Assembly (NCBI GenBank): GCA_028285645.1
Contig: JANQOV010000072.1
Span: 1 to 52,026, forward strand
DNA from: Hyphococcus sp.
GTDB lineage: Bacteria > Pseudomonadota > Alphaproteobacteria > Caulobacterales > Parvularculaceae
DNA: 52,026 bases
Reading direction: 5' to 3'
The notes under the pieces are model-generated. The model was not told the origin of the DNA, searched no databases, and worked only from the letters and a program-made list of their open reading frames with translations. Below, piece by piece: positions 15,763 through 25,498 of this stretch (position 1 is its first letter; each line of letters starts with the position of its first letter). The translations under genes were made by a program, and so were the position numbers.

Positions 15763-17550
15763 ATGCGATCTATGTGGGTGATTATCGGGCTGGCGGTCAT
15801 GACCGCAGCGTGCGGGCGCGCTGAGAAGGCAGAGGGGTCGGCAACGCCGATCGAACCCAAAGCTGAGATCACCGGGGACTGGTTCATCGCCGCCGCTAAC
15901 CCCTACGCGGCGGAAGCAGGCGCTGAGATTTTGCGCAAAGGCGGTTCTGCGATTGACGCGGCGATCGCGACGCAAACAGTGCTTGGACTTGTGGAGCCGC
16001 AGTCCTCAGGGCTCGGCGGCGGCGCCTTCATGATCCACTACGATCCAAACAAGGGCCTTCTTGAGACCTATGACGGGCGTGAAGTTGCGCCTGCTTCGGC
16101 AACACCTGACCGGTTTTTGACCGAAGACGGCGAACCCATGAAGTTTTACGATGCGGTTGCCGGCGGGCTTTCCGTTGGCGTGCCCGGCGTCGTGGCGATG
16201 CTTGAACTGGCTCATCGCGAGCATGGGGCGCTTGCCTGGCGAGACTTGTTTTCGCCGGCGATCGCGCTTTCGGAATCTGGTTTTGACGTTTCGCCGCGCA
16301 TGAATGGGCTTCTTGCGCGGTTTCCGCGGCTTAAGAAAACGCCGCAAGCGGCTGCGTATTTCTACGACGAGAACGGCGAGCCCTGGCCGGTCGGTCATGT
16401 GTTGAAAAACCCGGCTTATGCAGAAACACTTCGTCGAGTGAGCGAAGGCGGCGCGGACGCATTTTACAAAGGCAAAATTGCCAAGACGATCGTTGACGCT
16501 GTCAACAGCGCGCCCAACCCCGGCGGCATGACCCTTGACGACCTTGCGAATTATCGGCCGGTCAAACGCGAACCCGTATGTAGCACTTATCGCATGTTGC
16601 AGATCTGCTCCATGGCGCCGCCCAGTTCCGGCGGCGTTACGACCTTGCAGATTTTGAGCATGCTTGAGCGGTTCGACTTGGGCGCGGCGGGCGCCGGATC
16701 AATCGAGGCGCTGCACTTGTTGTTCGAGGCCAGCAAGCTCGCTTATGCGGACCGGCGGCAATATTTGGCGGATACGGATTTATCTTCGCTGACTGGCGGG
16801 CTGACACAGGAGGAGGTGATCACCGGTCTCTTGAACCCGCCTTATCTTGCGTCTCGCTCCAGCCTGATCGATTCGCAAACAGTTGCAGTCGACGTTACGC
16901 CCGGCGATCCTTCACTTTATACGCAAGATGAAACCACAGGGCGGTGGAGAAACCTTGCAGCGGATGCGTCGCCCGAGCCACCTTCGACCAGCCACTTTGT
17001 CATCGTCGATGGATATGGCCGGGTAGTTTCCATGACGTCGACGGTTGAGTTCGCCTTTGGCAGCCATCAGATGGCGGCCGGCATGATCCTCAACAATCAG
17101 CTGACGGATTTTTCCTTCCTGCCGGAGCGGGACGGCGCGCCGGTCGCCAATGCAGTCGCGCCGGGCAAACGGCCCCGCAGTTCTATGGCGCCGGTCATTG
17201 TGTTCGACGAGGAGGGTGATGTCTGGGGTGCGCTCGGCTCGCCCGGTGGTCCTGCAATCATTGGGTATGTGGTCAAGACGTTGATCGCAATGATCGATTG
17301 GGGAATGTCAACACAAGAAGCCATTGACTATCCCAACGCCGTACACCCGCGCGGCGAGGCAATCCTTGAAGAGGATAAGTTCGACACGCAAATTCGCGCA
17401 AGCTTGATGGCCCTTGGTCATGAGCCAACCGAGCGGGCCCTGACCAGCGGCGTTCACGCGTTTCGTATATTGCCCGATGGATCTTATGAAGGCGGCGCCG
17501 ATCCGAGACGCGAAGGCGTTTGGCTGACGGGAAGTGTAGAGGGCGATTGA
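15763..17550 (+). CDS. ggt: Gamma-glutamyltransferase, lipoprotein type
   Basis: Gamma-glutamyltranspeptidase (595 aa) cleaves glutathione and other gamma-glutamyl compounds in the periplasm. The N-terminus is a lipoprotein signal ending MTAAC (Cys17), so the enzyme is probably lipid-anchored. The family core begins NPYAAEAGAEILRKGGSAID; SSGLGGGAFM and APPSSGG follow. The autoprocessing and nucleophilic threonine is in STSHFVIVD (Thr409), giving a large subunit of about 390 and a small subunit of about 185 residues after maturation. Length is normal for the family. GAGGG precedes the ATG. Its 3' end overlaps that of the convergent histidine-kinase gene by 67 bp, which is unusual but leaves both reading frames intact. 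It is the first chromosomal gene beyond the tRNA. Confidence 0.95.
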   Translation: MRSMWVIIGLAVMTAACGRAEKAEGSATPIEPKAEITGDWFIAAANPYAAEAGAEILRKGGSAIDAAIATQTVLGLVEPQSSGLGGGAFMIHYDPNKGLLETYDGREVAPASATPDRFLTEDGEPMKFYDAVAGGLSVGVPGVVAMLELAHREHGALAWRDLFSPAIALSESGFDVSPRMNGLLARFPRLKKTPQAAAYFYDENGEPWPVGHVLKNPAYAETLRRVSEGGADAFYKGKIAKTIVDAVNSAPNPGGMTLDDLANYRPVKREPVCSTYRMLQICSMAPPSSGGVTTLQILSMLERFDLGAAGAGSIEALHLLFEASKLAYADRRQYLADTDLSSLTGGLTQEEVITGLLNPPYLASRSSLIDSQTVAVDVTPGDPSLYTQDETTGRWRNLAADASPEPPSTSHFVIVDGYGRVVSMTSTVEFAFGSHQMAAGMILNNQLTDFSFLPERDGAPVANAVAPGKRPRSSMAPVIVFDEEGDVWGALGSPGGPAIIGYVVKTLIAMIDWGMSTQEAIDYPNAVHPRGEAILEEDKFDTQIRASLMALGHEPTERALTSGVHAFRILPDGSYEGGADPRREGVWLTGSVEGD

Positions 17551-18998
17551 GGTGCGGCGTCTTCCGCCGGCTGCGGCAGCGTTATGCGAAATGTTGCGCC
17601 TTGGGCGTCGCTTTTTAAGAGCGATAGGTCCCCGCCATGGGCGTTTACGATCTCTGATGCGATAGCTAGGCCAAGTCCGGATCCGCCCGCCTTTTGCGAT
17701 CCCTTAAAAGGCTCGAACAAAACGGCGAGGGCATGCTCTGACAAGCCGGTTCCGTTGTCGGCAACGTCGATGGTAAGTTCACGGCCGTTTAGATGGGCGG
17801 TGACCGTAATTTCTCCTATATCGTGCTCGATGCCATTAGTATTGGCATCTTCCCCCGCCGCGGATTGCATGGCGTCAACAGCATTGGCGGCAAGATTAAA
17901 GAGACTTCTGTATAGCTGCGTGCGGTCAGCAACAATGGATAAGTCATCCGGGCAGTCGATCTCAAAGGTAACGCCCATCGCTGCAGTTGCGTCCTTAACT
18001 TCCTCGATCAATGTACGCAGTTGGAACTTTCCTTTGCGCAGCGCCGCCGGTTCCATCTTGCCGTAGAGCAGCGTGTCACGGCTGAGCGTAATCGCCCGGT
18101 CGAGCGCTGAAATAAGCCGTGGACTGAGTTTTTTAACCTGCGGGTCGTCGGATCGGGCGAGGCGGTCGGACATCAATTGCGCAGAGGCAAGAATGTTGCG
18201 CAAGTCGTGGCTGATCTTTGAAATGCCGGCGCCCAAAGCTGCGAGGCGGCGGCGCTCGCCAAGCAATGCGTGGATGCGTTTTTCCATATCCGCAAGACTG
18301 GTTTCTGCAATGCCGATCTCATCAAGGCGACCGCTTGGCGTGAGAATGTGCTCAACTCTTTCGGGATCATGTTCAAACACAGTGATGTTGGCGGTTAAGG
18401 ATTGCACTGGCTTGACGATGATCCGATTGAGCGCCCAGTAAACTAGCGCCGCTGTTAGTGTTGAGATAACCAAAGACAGCAAGGCAATATTCCGTGCGTA
18501 AATCCGCAGATCAGTACGCAGATCCCGCTGCGATACAATAATGTCCGCCTTGCCGAGCGGCATGTGTCGCGGCATGCCGATCACGCGAATGAAACTATCT
18601 CCGGTGGAAAACAGGGCGCCCCAAGGGTTTATGTATCTTTCGGCGAACGACTCGTTTTCCATGTCAACGCGATGGAGTATCGAGGGTCCGTGAGGATTGA
18701 TATCCGGCGCCAGGATGAGAACTTTCACGCCTTCTTTTTCCACCGTCACGCCTAATATGCCAGCAGTATCGAAGAGCTTCATCGCTACGTCTTCATCGAT
18801 CATCTCCTGCTGCGAACCGTCGAGAGCAAGGCCAACGAGATAAGCGCCTTCAATACGCTCAGCGAACCAGTCGGTTCGGTATTGCGCGATGGACGGGATG
18901 AGAACGACGACTTCCGCCACCAGCACGAAGAATACGGTGCAAAAAAGCAGCTTTGTCGACAGAGACTGGCCGCGCGGCGGTTGGGCAGGCGTCATCAT
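17484..18998 (-). CDS. Membrane sensor histidine kinase
   Basis: A 504-aa inner-membrane sensor kinase. Transmembrane helices at about 15-38 and 169-192 flank a periplasmic sensor region of about 130 residues. A HAMP-like linker follows (195-250), then the dimerisation/phosphoacceptor helix with H-box ISHDLRN (His264). The ATPase domain carries the N-box NAVDAM, G1 DNGTGL and G2 GGSGLGLAI. The protein ends in a short Pro/Ser-rich tail, whose coding region overlaps the end of ggt. No response-regulator gene lies next to it, so the partner is elsewhere and the signal is unknown. The start is the first ATG of the frame and is 9 bp after the stop of the upstream flavoprotein gene, so the two are probably co-transcribed. 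Confidence 0.93.
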   Translation of the reverse strand: MMTPAQPPRGQSLSTKLLFCTVFFVLVAEVVVLIPSIAQYRTDWFAERIEGAYLVGLALDGSQQEMIDEDVAMKLFDTAGILGVTVEKEGVKVLILAPDINPHGPSILHRVDMENESFAERYINPWGALFSTGDSFIRVIGMPRHMPLGKADIIVSQRDLRTDLRIYARNIALLSLVISTLTAALVYWALNRIIVKPVQSLTANITVFEHDPERVEHILTPSGRLDEIGIAETSLADMEKRIHALLGERRRLAALGAGISKISHDLRNILASAQLMSDRLARSDDPQVKKLSPRLISALDRAITLSRDTLLYGKMEPAALRKGKFQLRTLIEEVKDATAAMGVTFEIDCPDDLSIVADRTQLYRSLFNLAANAVDAMQSAAGEDANTNGIEHDIGEITVTAHLNGRELTIDVADNGTGLSEHALAVLFEPFKGSQKAGGSGLGLAIASEIVNAHGGDLSLLKSDAQGATFRITLPQPAEDAAPQSPSTLPVSQTPSRLGSAPPS

Positions 18999-19007
18999 AA
19001 CGGCATG

Positions 19008-20420
19008 CTAATCAAAGGCAGCGAGAAGCGATACTAGCTTGCGCGTGCGGTCTGAAAAAAGGGCGGGCGTGTACCAGGCGCCGGCCGTCCGTTTCGAGGC
19101 TTCACCGCGGGTCGGATAAGGCGCGATCATATTCGTGAAGGCCTTTATTTTCTGTTTATTCGCGATCGCGAACGCCCAAGCGCCAATCAAATCGCCAGCG
19201 TTACGGCCTACGATAGAAGCGCCGAGAATGCGCCCGCGTTTATCCGTCACGGCTTTTACAAGACCCTTTGTATCGCGTTCCGCCTGCGCCCGGTCATTTT
19301 CGCCAAAGGGCCATCGCACAACTTTGGCTTCGCCGTACTTGGCTTTTGCTTCGTCTTCGGTCAGCCCCACATGCGCAAGCTCAGGATCGCTATACGTGAC
19401 CCAAGGCGCCAGATGTTCGTTATTGGCGGCGGGCGTCTTGAACAGGATGTTCCTGACAATGATACTGGCGTGATATCCAGCCACATGGGTGAACTGCCTG
19501 CCGCCAGCGACGTCGCCAATTGCGTAGATGCGTTTGTTGGTCGTTCGAAGGCGTTTGTCGGTTGTAACGCCGCGCTTATCATAGGCGACGCCTGCGGCCT
19601 CAAGGTTGAGTCCTTCGATAGATGGTTTCCGACCCACCGCCATGAGCAAGTGCGATCCGGTAATTGTTCGATCGCCGATACGGGCCGAAACGCCGTCATC
19701 AGTTTTAGAAACGGCGTCGACCATCGCGTGTTCGATGATCTCAATTCCTTCCGCCTGCAGGGCGTCATGAACTACGGCGACGAGTTCGGGGTCATCTTTG
19801 TTGAGGATCGTGTCGCCTTCGATGATGGTTACGTCAGCGCCGAGCCGCGCATGGGCCTGCGCCATCTCAACGCCAATGGGGCCGCCCCCGATAACAATCA
19901 GACGCTTCGGCAGGGTGCGGTTTTCGAACAGCGTTTCGTTTGTCAGAAAGGGCGTCGCCTCAACGCCATTAATGGGCGGGACGAAAGGCGTTGATCCCGT
20001 CGCAATCACAAAATGCTTGGCGTTGATAACCGCACTGTCGGTTTTCACCTGACGCTCGTCAGAAAACGCGCCATGTTCGCGGATCACCATCACGCCCAAA
20101 CCTTCAAAGCGTTCCTGACTGTCGATTGGGGCGATGGTCTCGATGACGCTGCGCACATGATCCATCACCGCAGCGTAGTCGATGTCGGGTTCCACAGGGG
20201 CAACGCCGAACTTGCCGCTGGACCGCATGGCTTGTGCGCGCGCGGCGGCGGCGATCAGCGCTTTAGAGGGTACGCAGCCGGTGTTGAGGCAATCGCCGCC
20301 CATTTCGCCTTTTTCGAGGAGAACAACCTTTCGACCTAATTGCGCCGCGCCCGCCGCCACGGACAAGCCGCCCGAGCCGGCGCCGATGATGCAAAGGTCA
20401 GCGTCGATCGTCTGCGCCAT
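19008..20420 (-). CDS. Mercuric reductase-like pyridine nucleotide-disulfide oxidoreductase
   Basis: A 470-aa FAD/NAD(P)H-dependent disulfide oxidoreductase of the dihydrolipoamide dehydrogenase/mercuric reductase group. Visible are the FAD-binding CIIGAGSGGLSVAAGAA (10-26), the redox disulfide GGDCLNTGCVPSK (Cys44, Cys49), the NAD(P)-binding VIGGGPIGVEMA and the second FAD motif IYAIGDVAGG. Near the C-terminus, where lipoamide dehydrogenases have an HPT...E dyad, this protein reads APYPTRGEASKR, so the catalytic His is Tyr. That is typical of the mercuric-reductase-like 'orphan' subgroup. There is no heavy-metal-binding N-terminal domain or C-terminal vicinal Cys pair, so mercury reduction is unlikely. 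It follows the TVP38-type membrane gene by 3 bp, a pairing common in proteobacteria. The substrate is unknown. Confidence 0.92.
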   Translation of the reverse strand: MAQTIDADLCIIGAGSGGLSVAAGAAQLGRKVVLLEKGEMGGDCLNTGCVPSKALIAAAARAQAMRSSGKFGVAPVEPDIDYAAVMDHVRSVIETIAPIDSQERFEGLGVMVIREHGAFSDERQVKTDSAVINAKHFVIATGSTPFVPPINGVEATPFLTNETLFENRTLPKRLIVIGGGPIGVEMAQAHARLGADVTIIEGDTILNKDDPELVAVVHDALQAEGIEIIEHAMVDAVSKTDDGVSARIGDRTITGSHLLMAVGRKPSIEGLNLEAAGVAYDKRGVTTDKRLRTTNKRIYAIGDVAGGRQFTHVAGYHASIIVRNILFKTPAANNEHLAPWVTYSDPELAHVGLTEDEAKAKYGEAKVVRWPFGENDRAQAERDTKGLVKAVTDKRGRILGASIVGRNAGDLIGAWAFAIANKQKIKAFTNMIAPYPTRGEASKRTAGAWYTPALFSDRTRKLVSLLAAFD

Positions 20421-20423
20421 GAC

Positions 20424-21170
20424 CTAGGAACCATCAAGTTGCGCAGCGCGCTTGTTCAATCGCTTAAGAACGACGGGCAAAAGCGCGAGAAGCGCAAGTC
20501 CGATGATTGGCAACAATGTTTCCGGCTTTACCAAAATACCGCCGAGGGAAACGTCCTGTCCGGCATCGAAGGCAGCGCCGGCGGCGTTGCCGATACTGGT
20601 GTAAACAAAGGAACCGGGGATGATCCCGAAAAACGTGCCTATCAGGAAATTGCGGGTCGAGACGCCAATGACGCCGGCGGCAATATTGATCGCCCAAAAG
20701 GGAAACACAGGCACCAGGCGCAACAGGAACATGTAGTTCAACTCGTCTTCGTGAAAGCCTTGTTCCATACGTTTCACAAAGCCGCTGGCGCGCTGGCTCA
20801 AGATGTCTCCGAGCGCCGTCTTGGCGGCAAGGAAGATGCCGGTTGCGCCAAGTGTTGCAGCGATCACAACCAGGGCGACCCCTGGCCAAAGCCCGAACAG
20901 AAAACCGCCGAACACGGTCAGGATCGAGGCGCCGGGAAACGAGATGGCGACAGCGCCTGCATACGCCAGCACGAAAACCCCCATTGCCAATAAGGGTGCG
21001 CCCGCTACCCAATCCTGAAGCGCCTGACGATTGTCGCGCAGGGTATCGAGCGTGAAATAGCGGTGTGCGCCGGACGCGAAAAACACTATCAGCGCGACCG
21101 CGATCGCCGCCAGCGGCGCAATCCGTCGCCATAGCGGCTTGGGCTGATTTTCGGACAAGGGATCGGTCAT
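20424..21170 (-). CDS. TVP38/TMEM64 (DedA-like) membrane protein
   Basis: A 248-aa inner-membrane protein with about six hydrophobic segments. The central VTT-type region is AISFPGASILTVFGGFLFG followed by the charged cytosolic stretch FVKRMEQGFHEDEL and FLLRLVPVFPFWAINIAAG, the conserved re-entrant arginine/proline motif of SNARE-associated/DedA-like proteins. The family includes lipid scramblases and proteins needed for membrane homeostasis. It is the first gene of an operon with the flavoprotein (3 bp gap) and, probably, the histidine kinase. The start is the first ATG. Confidence 0.92.
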   Translation of the reverse strand: MTDPLSENQPKPLWRRIAPLAAIAVALIVFFASGAHRYFTLDTLRDNRQALQDWVAGAPLLAMGVFVLAYAGAVAISFPGASILTVFGGFLFGLWPGVALVVIAATLGATGIFLAAKTALGDILSQRASGFVKRMEQGFHEDELNYMFLLRLVPVFPFWAINIAAGVIGVSTRNFLIGTFFGIIPGSFVYTSIGNAAGAAFDAGQDVSLGGILVKPETLLPIIGLALLALLPVVLKRLNKRAAQLDGS

Positions 21171-21258
21171 AGCGAAATTTTGTGCACTCTAAATGTGTGG
21201 ATTGAGGGTCAGTCGCGCAGAATTCGCGGACCTAACCACAATCCGGACCGAAGCGTGA

Positions 21259-21296
21259 TATACTATTTTGAGAATTGCGGTCACATCGCGGTCACA
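21259..21296 (+). promoter_or_regulatory. Possible -10 box and direct repeat upstream of rpmH
   Basis: TATACT at 21259-21264 resembles a -10 element, but no good -35 lies 16-18 bp upstream. Just downstream, GCGGTCACA occurs twice (21277-21285 and 21288-21296), 11 bp apart and so on the same DNA face. The repeat may be an operator controlling the ribosomal-protein/RNase P operon. This is weak, sequence-only evidence. Confidence 0.3.
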
Positions 21297-21432
21297 ATGC
21301 CGCGAAGCCCGATCTCGGGATGAACGCCAATTTTCGGGCCCAGCCCCGCTTGACGACGCGCCGGCAAGGGTCTATTTCCCCGCTTCCTTGCGGCGCGCGC
21401 CGCCCCCAATTCTCGTCAAAAAGGGCAGAGAA

Positions 21433-21567
21433 ATGAAACGGACTTATCAACCCAGCCGGCTGAAGCGTAAGCGCCGTCACGGGTTCCGTGCGCGCAAAGC
21501 CACTAAAGCGGGCCGCAAAATCCTCGCATCGCGGCGCGCTAAGGGCCGCAAGAAGCTGTCGGCCTGA
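21433..21567 (+). CDS. rpmH: 50S ribosomal protein L34
   Basis: A 44-aa, very basic ribosomal protein matching L34 along its whole length ([20 protein letters not shown] at the start, then [14 protein letters not shown]). The ATG at 21433 has GGCAGAGAA upstream. It heads the classical rpmH-rnpA-yidC block. The frame is open upstream of the ATG but that part has no similarity to the family. Confidence 0.98.
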   Translation: MKRTYQPSRLKRKRRHGFRARKATKAGRKILASRRAKGRKKLSA

Positions 21568-21590
21568 GCAAGCCCGAAAATAAGCCAAAT

Positions 21591-21962
21591 TTGAGCGGTC
21601 GCGGCGCAAATCAAGCGCCGCTGCGCCTGTCTGTTTTGCGCAAACGTGCGGATTTTCTGGCTCTGCGCAATGCTGAACGCGTAAATGCTGCGTCTTTCCT
21701 GATGTTGAGCCGGAAAAACCCAGAAATCGGGGAAAGCACGAGGCTCGGGCTGACCGTTACCAAAAAGCTGGGGGGCGCTGTGCGGCGCAACCGCATTAGA
21801 CGCCGCCTTCGTGCGGCCGCGCGGCAGGTTTTTCCCCATTTCGCATCGCCAGGTCGGGATTATGTATTGATCGCCCGCCCGGCGGCGTATGATCGCAATT
21901 TTGCCGCCCTGCTTGACGATTTGAAGCGGGCCCTTTTAAGGCTGGACGCCAAGTCTATATAA
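21591..21962 (+). CDS. rnpA: Ribonuclease P protein component
   Basis: Protein subunit (123 aa) of RNase P, which matures tRNA 5' ends. The core is seen as LRKRADFLAL, RLGLTVTKKLGGAVRRNRIR (the RNR basic motif) and DYVLIARP. No ATG or GTG is available at the expected position; the start called is TTG 21591, 23 nt after the rpmH stop. A TTG start may limit the level of this protein relative to L34. The gene sits in the conserved rpmH-rnpA-yidC order and is intact. Confidence 0.95.
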   Translation: MSGRGANQAPLRLSVLRKRADFLALRNAERVNAASFLMLSRKNPEIGESTRLGLTVTKKLGGAVRRNRIRRRLRAAARQVFPHFASPGRDYVLIARPAAYDRNFAALLDDLKRALLRLDAKSI

Positions 21963-22046
21963 GCTCGGGCGCAGGGCGCATATTCAGCGCCGCAAAGCGC
22001 GCCCCGCGCGACCGTCACCAAGCGAAAGTTATTCGAGAGCGATTTC

Positions 22047-23843
22047 ATGGACCGGAATTTTATTTTGGCGATTGTCCTTTCCATGGGCGTCTTGCTTTTG
22101 TGGGATTTGTTGGTCGGCGCGCCGCAACGTGAGGCAACGAAGGCTGCGCGGGAGGCTGCAGCCGCACAGCAAGAAGCCGCGGCGACAGAGAATGTCGATG
22201 TCGCAGGGCTGGACGGCATAACGCCGACGCCGGAAGCCATTACGCTCGAAGAAGCGCTGGCGGCGTCGCAAGGGCGGATTGAAATCGAAACGCCGACCTT
22301 CACGGGCTCTATCAATCTGGTTGGCGGGCGAATTGATGATTTGAGCCTGACGCAGTATCGCGAGGAGCTTGATGATACGAGCCCGATTATCCGCATCTTA
22401 ACGCCGCGCGAAGCCGAGCATGGTCACTATATTCAACAGGGCTGGATTGCCGGCGGCGACGTTAATGAAAACGCTGTTTGGTCAGCAGCGGCGGGCGCCA
22501 AGCTGACGCCGACGACGCCGATTACGCTTACCCGCGAAAAAGACGGATTGGTGTTTGAGAAAACCATTTCCGTCGATGAGAGCTACATGTTCGCTATCGA
22601 TCAGACGGTGCGCAATGCGGGCGCCGAAGCACAATCGGTAACGCCTTATGCACTCGTGATTCAGCGTGGCAAACCTGACGACCTTAAGAACTTCATGATC
22701 CTCCATGAAGGTCCGCTCGGCGTCATTGGTCAGACGCTTTACGAACGAAAATACGACAGGCTTCGCAAGAACAAAAACAAGACGGTCAATGAAAGCGGTT
22801 TTGGCGGTTGGGTCGGCATCACCAACAAATATTGGCTCGCTGCCGCGGTCCCGCCGCAGGCGGAGGAAATGAAGGCCTCGCTGACCAATGTCGGCACCGA
22901 AGCGGAACCAATCTTCAGAGCAAGTTATTCTCTGCCGCCGCGCTCGCTGGCGCCGGGCGAGACGATTTCGCTGACCTCGCATATGTATGGCGGCCCGAAA
23001 GACGTCGATATTCTTCAATCTTATGAAGCGAAGCCGGAAAATGGCGGTCTTGGCGTTTATGATTTCGACAAAGCGGTTGACTGGGGCAACTTCTTCTTTC
23101 TGACGCGGCCGATTTTTTACACCCTTGATTTCTTCGGTGATCTTATCGGCAATTTCGGCGTCGCCATTTTGATCCTGACTTTGATCATCAAGATCATCCT
23201 CTTTCCCTTGGCGAACAAGGGCTATGAGTCGATGTCGAAGATGAAGAAGCTGCAGCCGGAGATTGAAAAAGTCCGCGATCGCTATGCGGATGACAAGATG
23301 AAGCAGCAGCAGGAGCTGATGGCGCTTTACAAAAAGGAAAAGCTCAACCCGCTAGCGGGCTGTTTGCCGATCCTTTTGCAAATGCCGATTTTTTATGCGC
23401 TTTACAAAACGCTGTTCGTGACCATCGAACTCCGTCACGAACCTTTCGTTCTGTGGATCAAGGACCTGTCGGCGCCGGACCCGACGACAATCTTCAATCT
23501 GTTCGGTCTGTTACCGTTTGATCCAACCGCGGCGCCAGTCATCGGCGCGTTTTTAGGCATCGGCGTGCTGCCCATATTGATGGGTGTCGCCATGTGGTTC
23601 CAGATGAAACTGAACCCGCCGCCAACCGATCCGGTGCAGGCGCAAGTCTTCGCCATGCTGCCTTTCATTTTCGTCTTTATCTTTGCGCCCTTTGCGGCGG
23701 GGCTGGTGCTCTACTGGTTCTGGAACACGGCGCTTTCGATCCTGCAGCAATGGCTCATCATGAAGAAAAACGGCGTCACCATTGATTGGGGCGAACGGTT
23801 TAAACTGCCCGGCAATAAGAAAACGCCCGCGCCAGGCGAATGA
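22047..23843 (+). CDS. yidC: Membrane protein insertase YidC
   Basis: Inner-membrane insertase and chaperone (598 aa) that works alone or with SecYEG. The N-terminal signal anchor is [21 protein letters not shown] large periplasmic domain spans residues about 80-350. The conserved five-helix core follows at about 355-575, with [20 protein letters not shown], a cytosolic coiled hairpin ([20 protein letters not shown]), [20 protein letters not shown] and the last helices. It ends with a short basic tail. The stop overlaps the ATG of engB (ATGA), indicating translational coupling. Length and architecture are normal for Gram-negative YidC. Confidence 0.97.
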   Translation: MDRNFILAIVLSMGVLLLWDLLVGAPQREATKAAREAAAAQQEAAATENVDVAGLDGITPTPEAITLEEALAASQGRIEIETPTFTGSINLVGGRIDDLSLTQYREELDDTSPIIRILTPREAEHGHYIQQGWIAGGDVNENAVWSAAAGAKLTPTTPITLTREKDGLVFEKTISVDESYMFAIDQTVRNAGAEAQSVTPYALVIQRGKPDDLKNFMILHEGPLGVIGQTLYERKYDRLRKNKNKTVNESGFGGWVGITNKYWLAAAVPPQAEEMKASLTNVGTEAEPIFRASYSLPPRSLAPGETISLTSHMYGGPKDVDILQSYEAKPENGGLGVYDFDKAVDWGNFFFLTRPIFYTLDFFGDLIGNFGVAILILTLIIKIILFPLANKGYESMSKMKKLQPEIEKVRDRYADDKMKQQQELMALYKKEKLNPLAGCLPILLQMPIFYALYKTLFVTIELRHEPFVLWIKDLSAPDPTTIFNLFGLLPFDPTAAPVIGAFLGIGVLPILMGVAMWFQMKLNPPPTDPVQAQVFAMLPFIFVFIFAPFAAGLVLYWFWNTALSILQQWLIMKKNGVTIDWGERFKLPGNKKTPAPGE

Positions 23844-24496
23844 ACGAAACGCCGGACGACGAAAAGTTTTCATCAGCGGCGATTGAAGCGGGCCGAAAGC
23901 TCTTTGCCGGGCCCTGCACGTTCATGCTTGGCGTCGTCCGAATGGATGGTCTGCCAGAAGAAGGGCCGCCAGAGATCGCCTTCGCCGGCCGCTCTAATGT
24001 CGGCAAGTCATCGCTTTTGAATGCGCTAACGAGCCGCAACAATCTTGCTCGCGCCTCCAACACGCCAGGACGCACCCGTGAGATCAATTATTTCGACCTT
24101 GGCGGCGCGCTGCGTCTCGTTGATTTGCCGGGCTATGGTTACGCCCGCGCCTCGCGCAAGGAGGCGGAAGGCTGGGTGGCGCTGACGCGGGATTTTCTCC
24201 GCGGCCGCGCTCCCTTGCGCCGGGTTTGCGTCTTGGTGGACGCGCGTCATGGACTTAAACCAGCCGACATCGAAGTGATGGATATGCTCGATGTCGCCGC
24301 CGTCAATTACCAGATCGTGCTCACCAAAACTGACAAGATAAAGTCGTCGGCATTACCTGTGTTGATCAACGAGGTTGCGGGCGCGATTAAAAAGCGTCCC
24401 GCAGCGCATCCTTTCGTTCATGCGACGTCTTCGGAAAAAGGGACGGGGCTCCCAGAACTGCGTGCTGACTTAGCCGCGCTCGCCGGCGAGCATTAA
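23840..24496 (+). CDS. engB: Ribosome biogenesis GTP-binding protein EngB/YihA
   Basis: A 218-aa GTPase needed for late assembly of the 50S subunit. The G1 motif GRSNVGKSS lies at 50-58, [12 protein letters not shown] gives G2, DLPGYGYA gives G3, TKTDK gives G4, and ATSSEKGTG supplies G5. The start codon overlaps the yidC stop by 4 bp. Size and motifs are typical of the family. Confidence 0.97.
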   Translation: MNETPDDEKFSSAAIEAGRKLFAGPCTFMLGVVRMDGLPEEGPPEIAFAGRSNVGKSSLLNALTSRNNLARASNTPGRTREINYFDLGGALRLVDLPGYGYARASRKEAEGWVALTRDFLRGRAPLRRVCVLVDARHGLKPADIEVMDMLDVAAVNYQIVLTKTDKIKSSALPVLINEVAGAIKKRPAAHPFVHATSSEKGTGLPELRADLAALAGEH

Positions 24497-24538
24497 TGGT
24501 AAGACTTTATTAACAATCCGCGACGCCAATCTAATCTC

Positions 24539-25489
24539 ATGGCCGCCCGGAAAAAACAAAAAGAAGCAGACAAGGCGCTCAGCGCTTGGCGCCGCGCCTT
24601 CACGGATTACTTGAAGGCCGAAAAGCGCGCCAGCCAGTACACGCTTAGAAACTACGGTGCGACCCTTGAGCGGTTTGACGCGTTTCTTGCCGCGCATCTC
24701 GGCGGCGTCGTTTCGCTGGATCATCTGGCGCGCCTTGAAACGAAAGATTTTCGCGGCTTTCTTGCGTCGCGCCGGGAAGAGGGATTGGCGCCGCAGAGCA
24801 TCAAGCTTGAGCTTTCTGCGCTAAAATCCTTTTACGGCTTTTTGCGCAAGCGCGCCGGCGTTGAAAATGATGCGATTGAAGTTATGCGCGGGCCCCGCGC
24901 CAAAGAGCGCCTGCCGCGGCCAGTAAGCGCGCCTGACGCCGACGCATTTCTTACTGCGGCGGGTTCGATGAAGACGTCGAATAATAAACAGGATTGGGAG
25001 CTGGCGCGGGACGCAGCGCTCTTTACCCTGATCTATGGCGCAGGGCTTCGCATATCTGAAGCGTTGTCGCTGCGCTGGGGCGACGCGCCCGTGCCGGAAA
25101 CGCTGCGTATCAAAGGCAAGGGTGCAAAGACGCGCGCCGTACCGGTGGTTCCCGTTGTGCGCGAAGCGATCGATGCATATGTTGATGTCTGTCCATTCGG
25201 GGTTGAAGCGGGCGATCCACTGTTTTTTTCCTTCCGCGGCAAAGCGCTATCGCCGCGGCTTGCACAGATGACCATGGCGAAACTGCGCGGCGCATTGGGT
25301 TTGCCAGAGTCAGCAACGCCGCACGCCTTGAGGCACGCTTTCGCCACGCATTTGCTGGCGGCGGGCGGCGACCTTCGGGCTATTCAGGAACTGCTCGGTC
25401 ATTCGTCGCTTGCGGCGACGCAGCGCTACACAAAGATCAACGCTGATGAGTTGATGGGCGTGTTCGACAAGGCGCATCCCCGGGCTTGA
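24539..25489 (+). CDS. xerC: Tyrosine recombinase XerC
   Basis: A 316-aa chromosome-dimer resolvase subunit. The N-terminal core-binding domain spans about 15-110. The catalytic domain has Arg171 (GAGLRISEALSLRW), Lys around 193-197, HALRHAFATHL with His262 and Arg265, LGHSS with His288, and the nucleophile Tyr297 in TQRYTKIN. The size and the conserved LGHSSLAATQRYT block distinguish it from the island integrase at 14423, which has a Trp in place of the second His. It follows engB by 42 bp on the same strand. XerC rather than XerD is preferred by overall similarity, but this cannot be settled by eye. Confidence 0.9.
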   Translation: MAARKKQKEADKALSAWRRAFTDYLKAEKRASQYTLRNYGATLERFDAFLAAHLGGVVSLDHLARLETKDFRGFLASRREEGLAPQSIKLELSALKSFYGFLRKRAGVENDAIEVMRGPRAKERLPRPVSAPDADAFLTAAGSMKTSNNKQDWELARDAALFTLIYGAGLRISEALSLRWGDAPVPETLRIKGKGAKTRAVPVVPVVREAIDAYVDVCPFGVEAGDPLFFSFRGKALSPRLAQMTMAKLRGALGLPESATPHALRHAFATHLLAAGGDLRAIQELLGHSSLAATQRYTKINADELMGVFDKAHPRA

Positions 25490-25498
25490 GTGCAGCTG

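Noticed and set aside
19008-20420. Mercuric reductase merA
   Set aside because: No N-terminal metal-binding domain, no C-terminal cysteine pair and no mer genes nearby.
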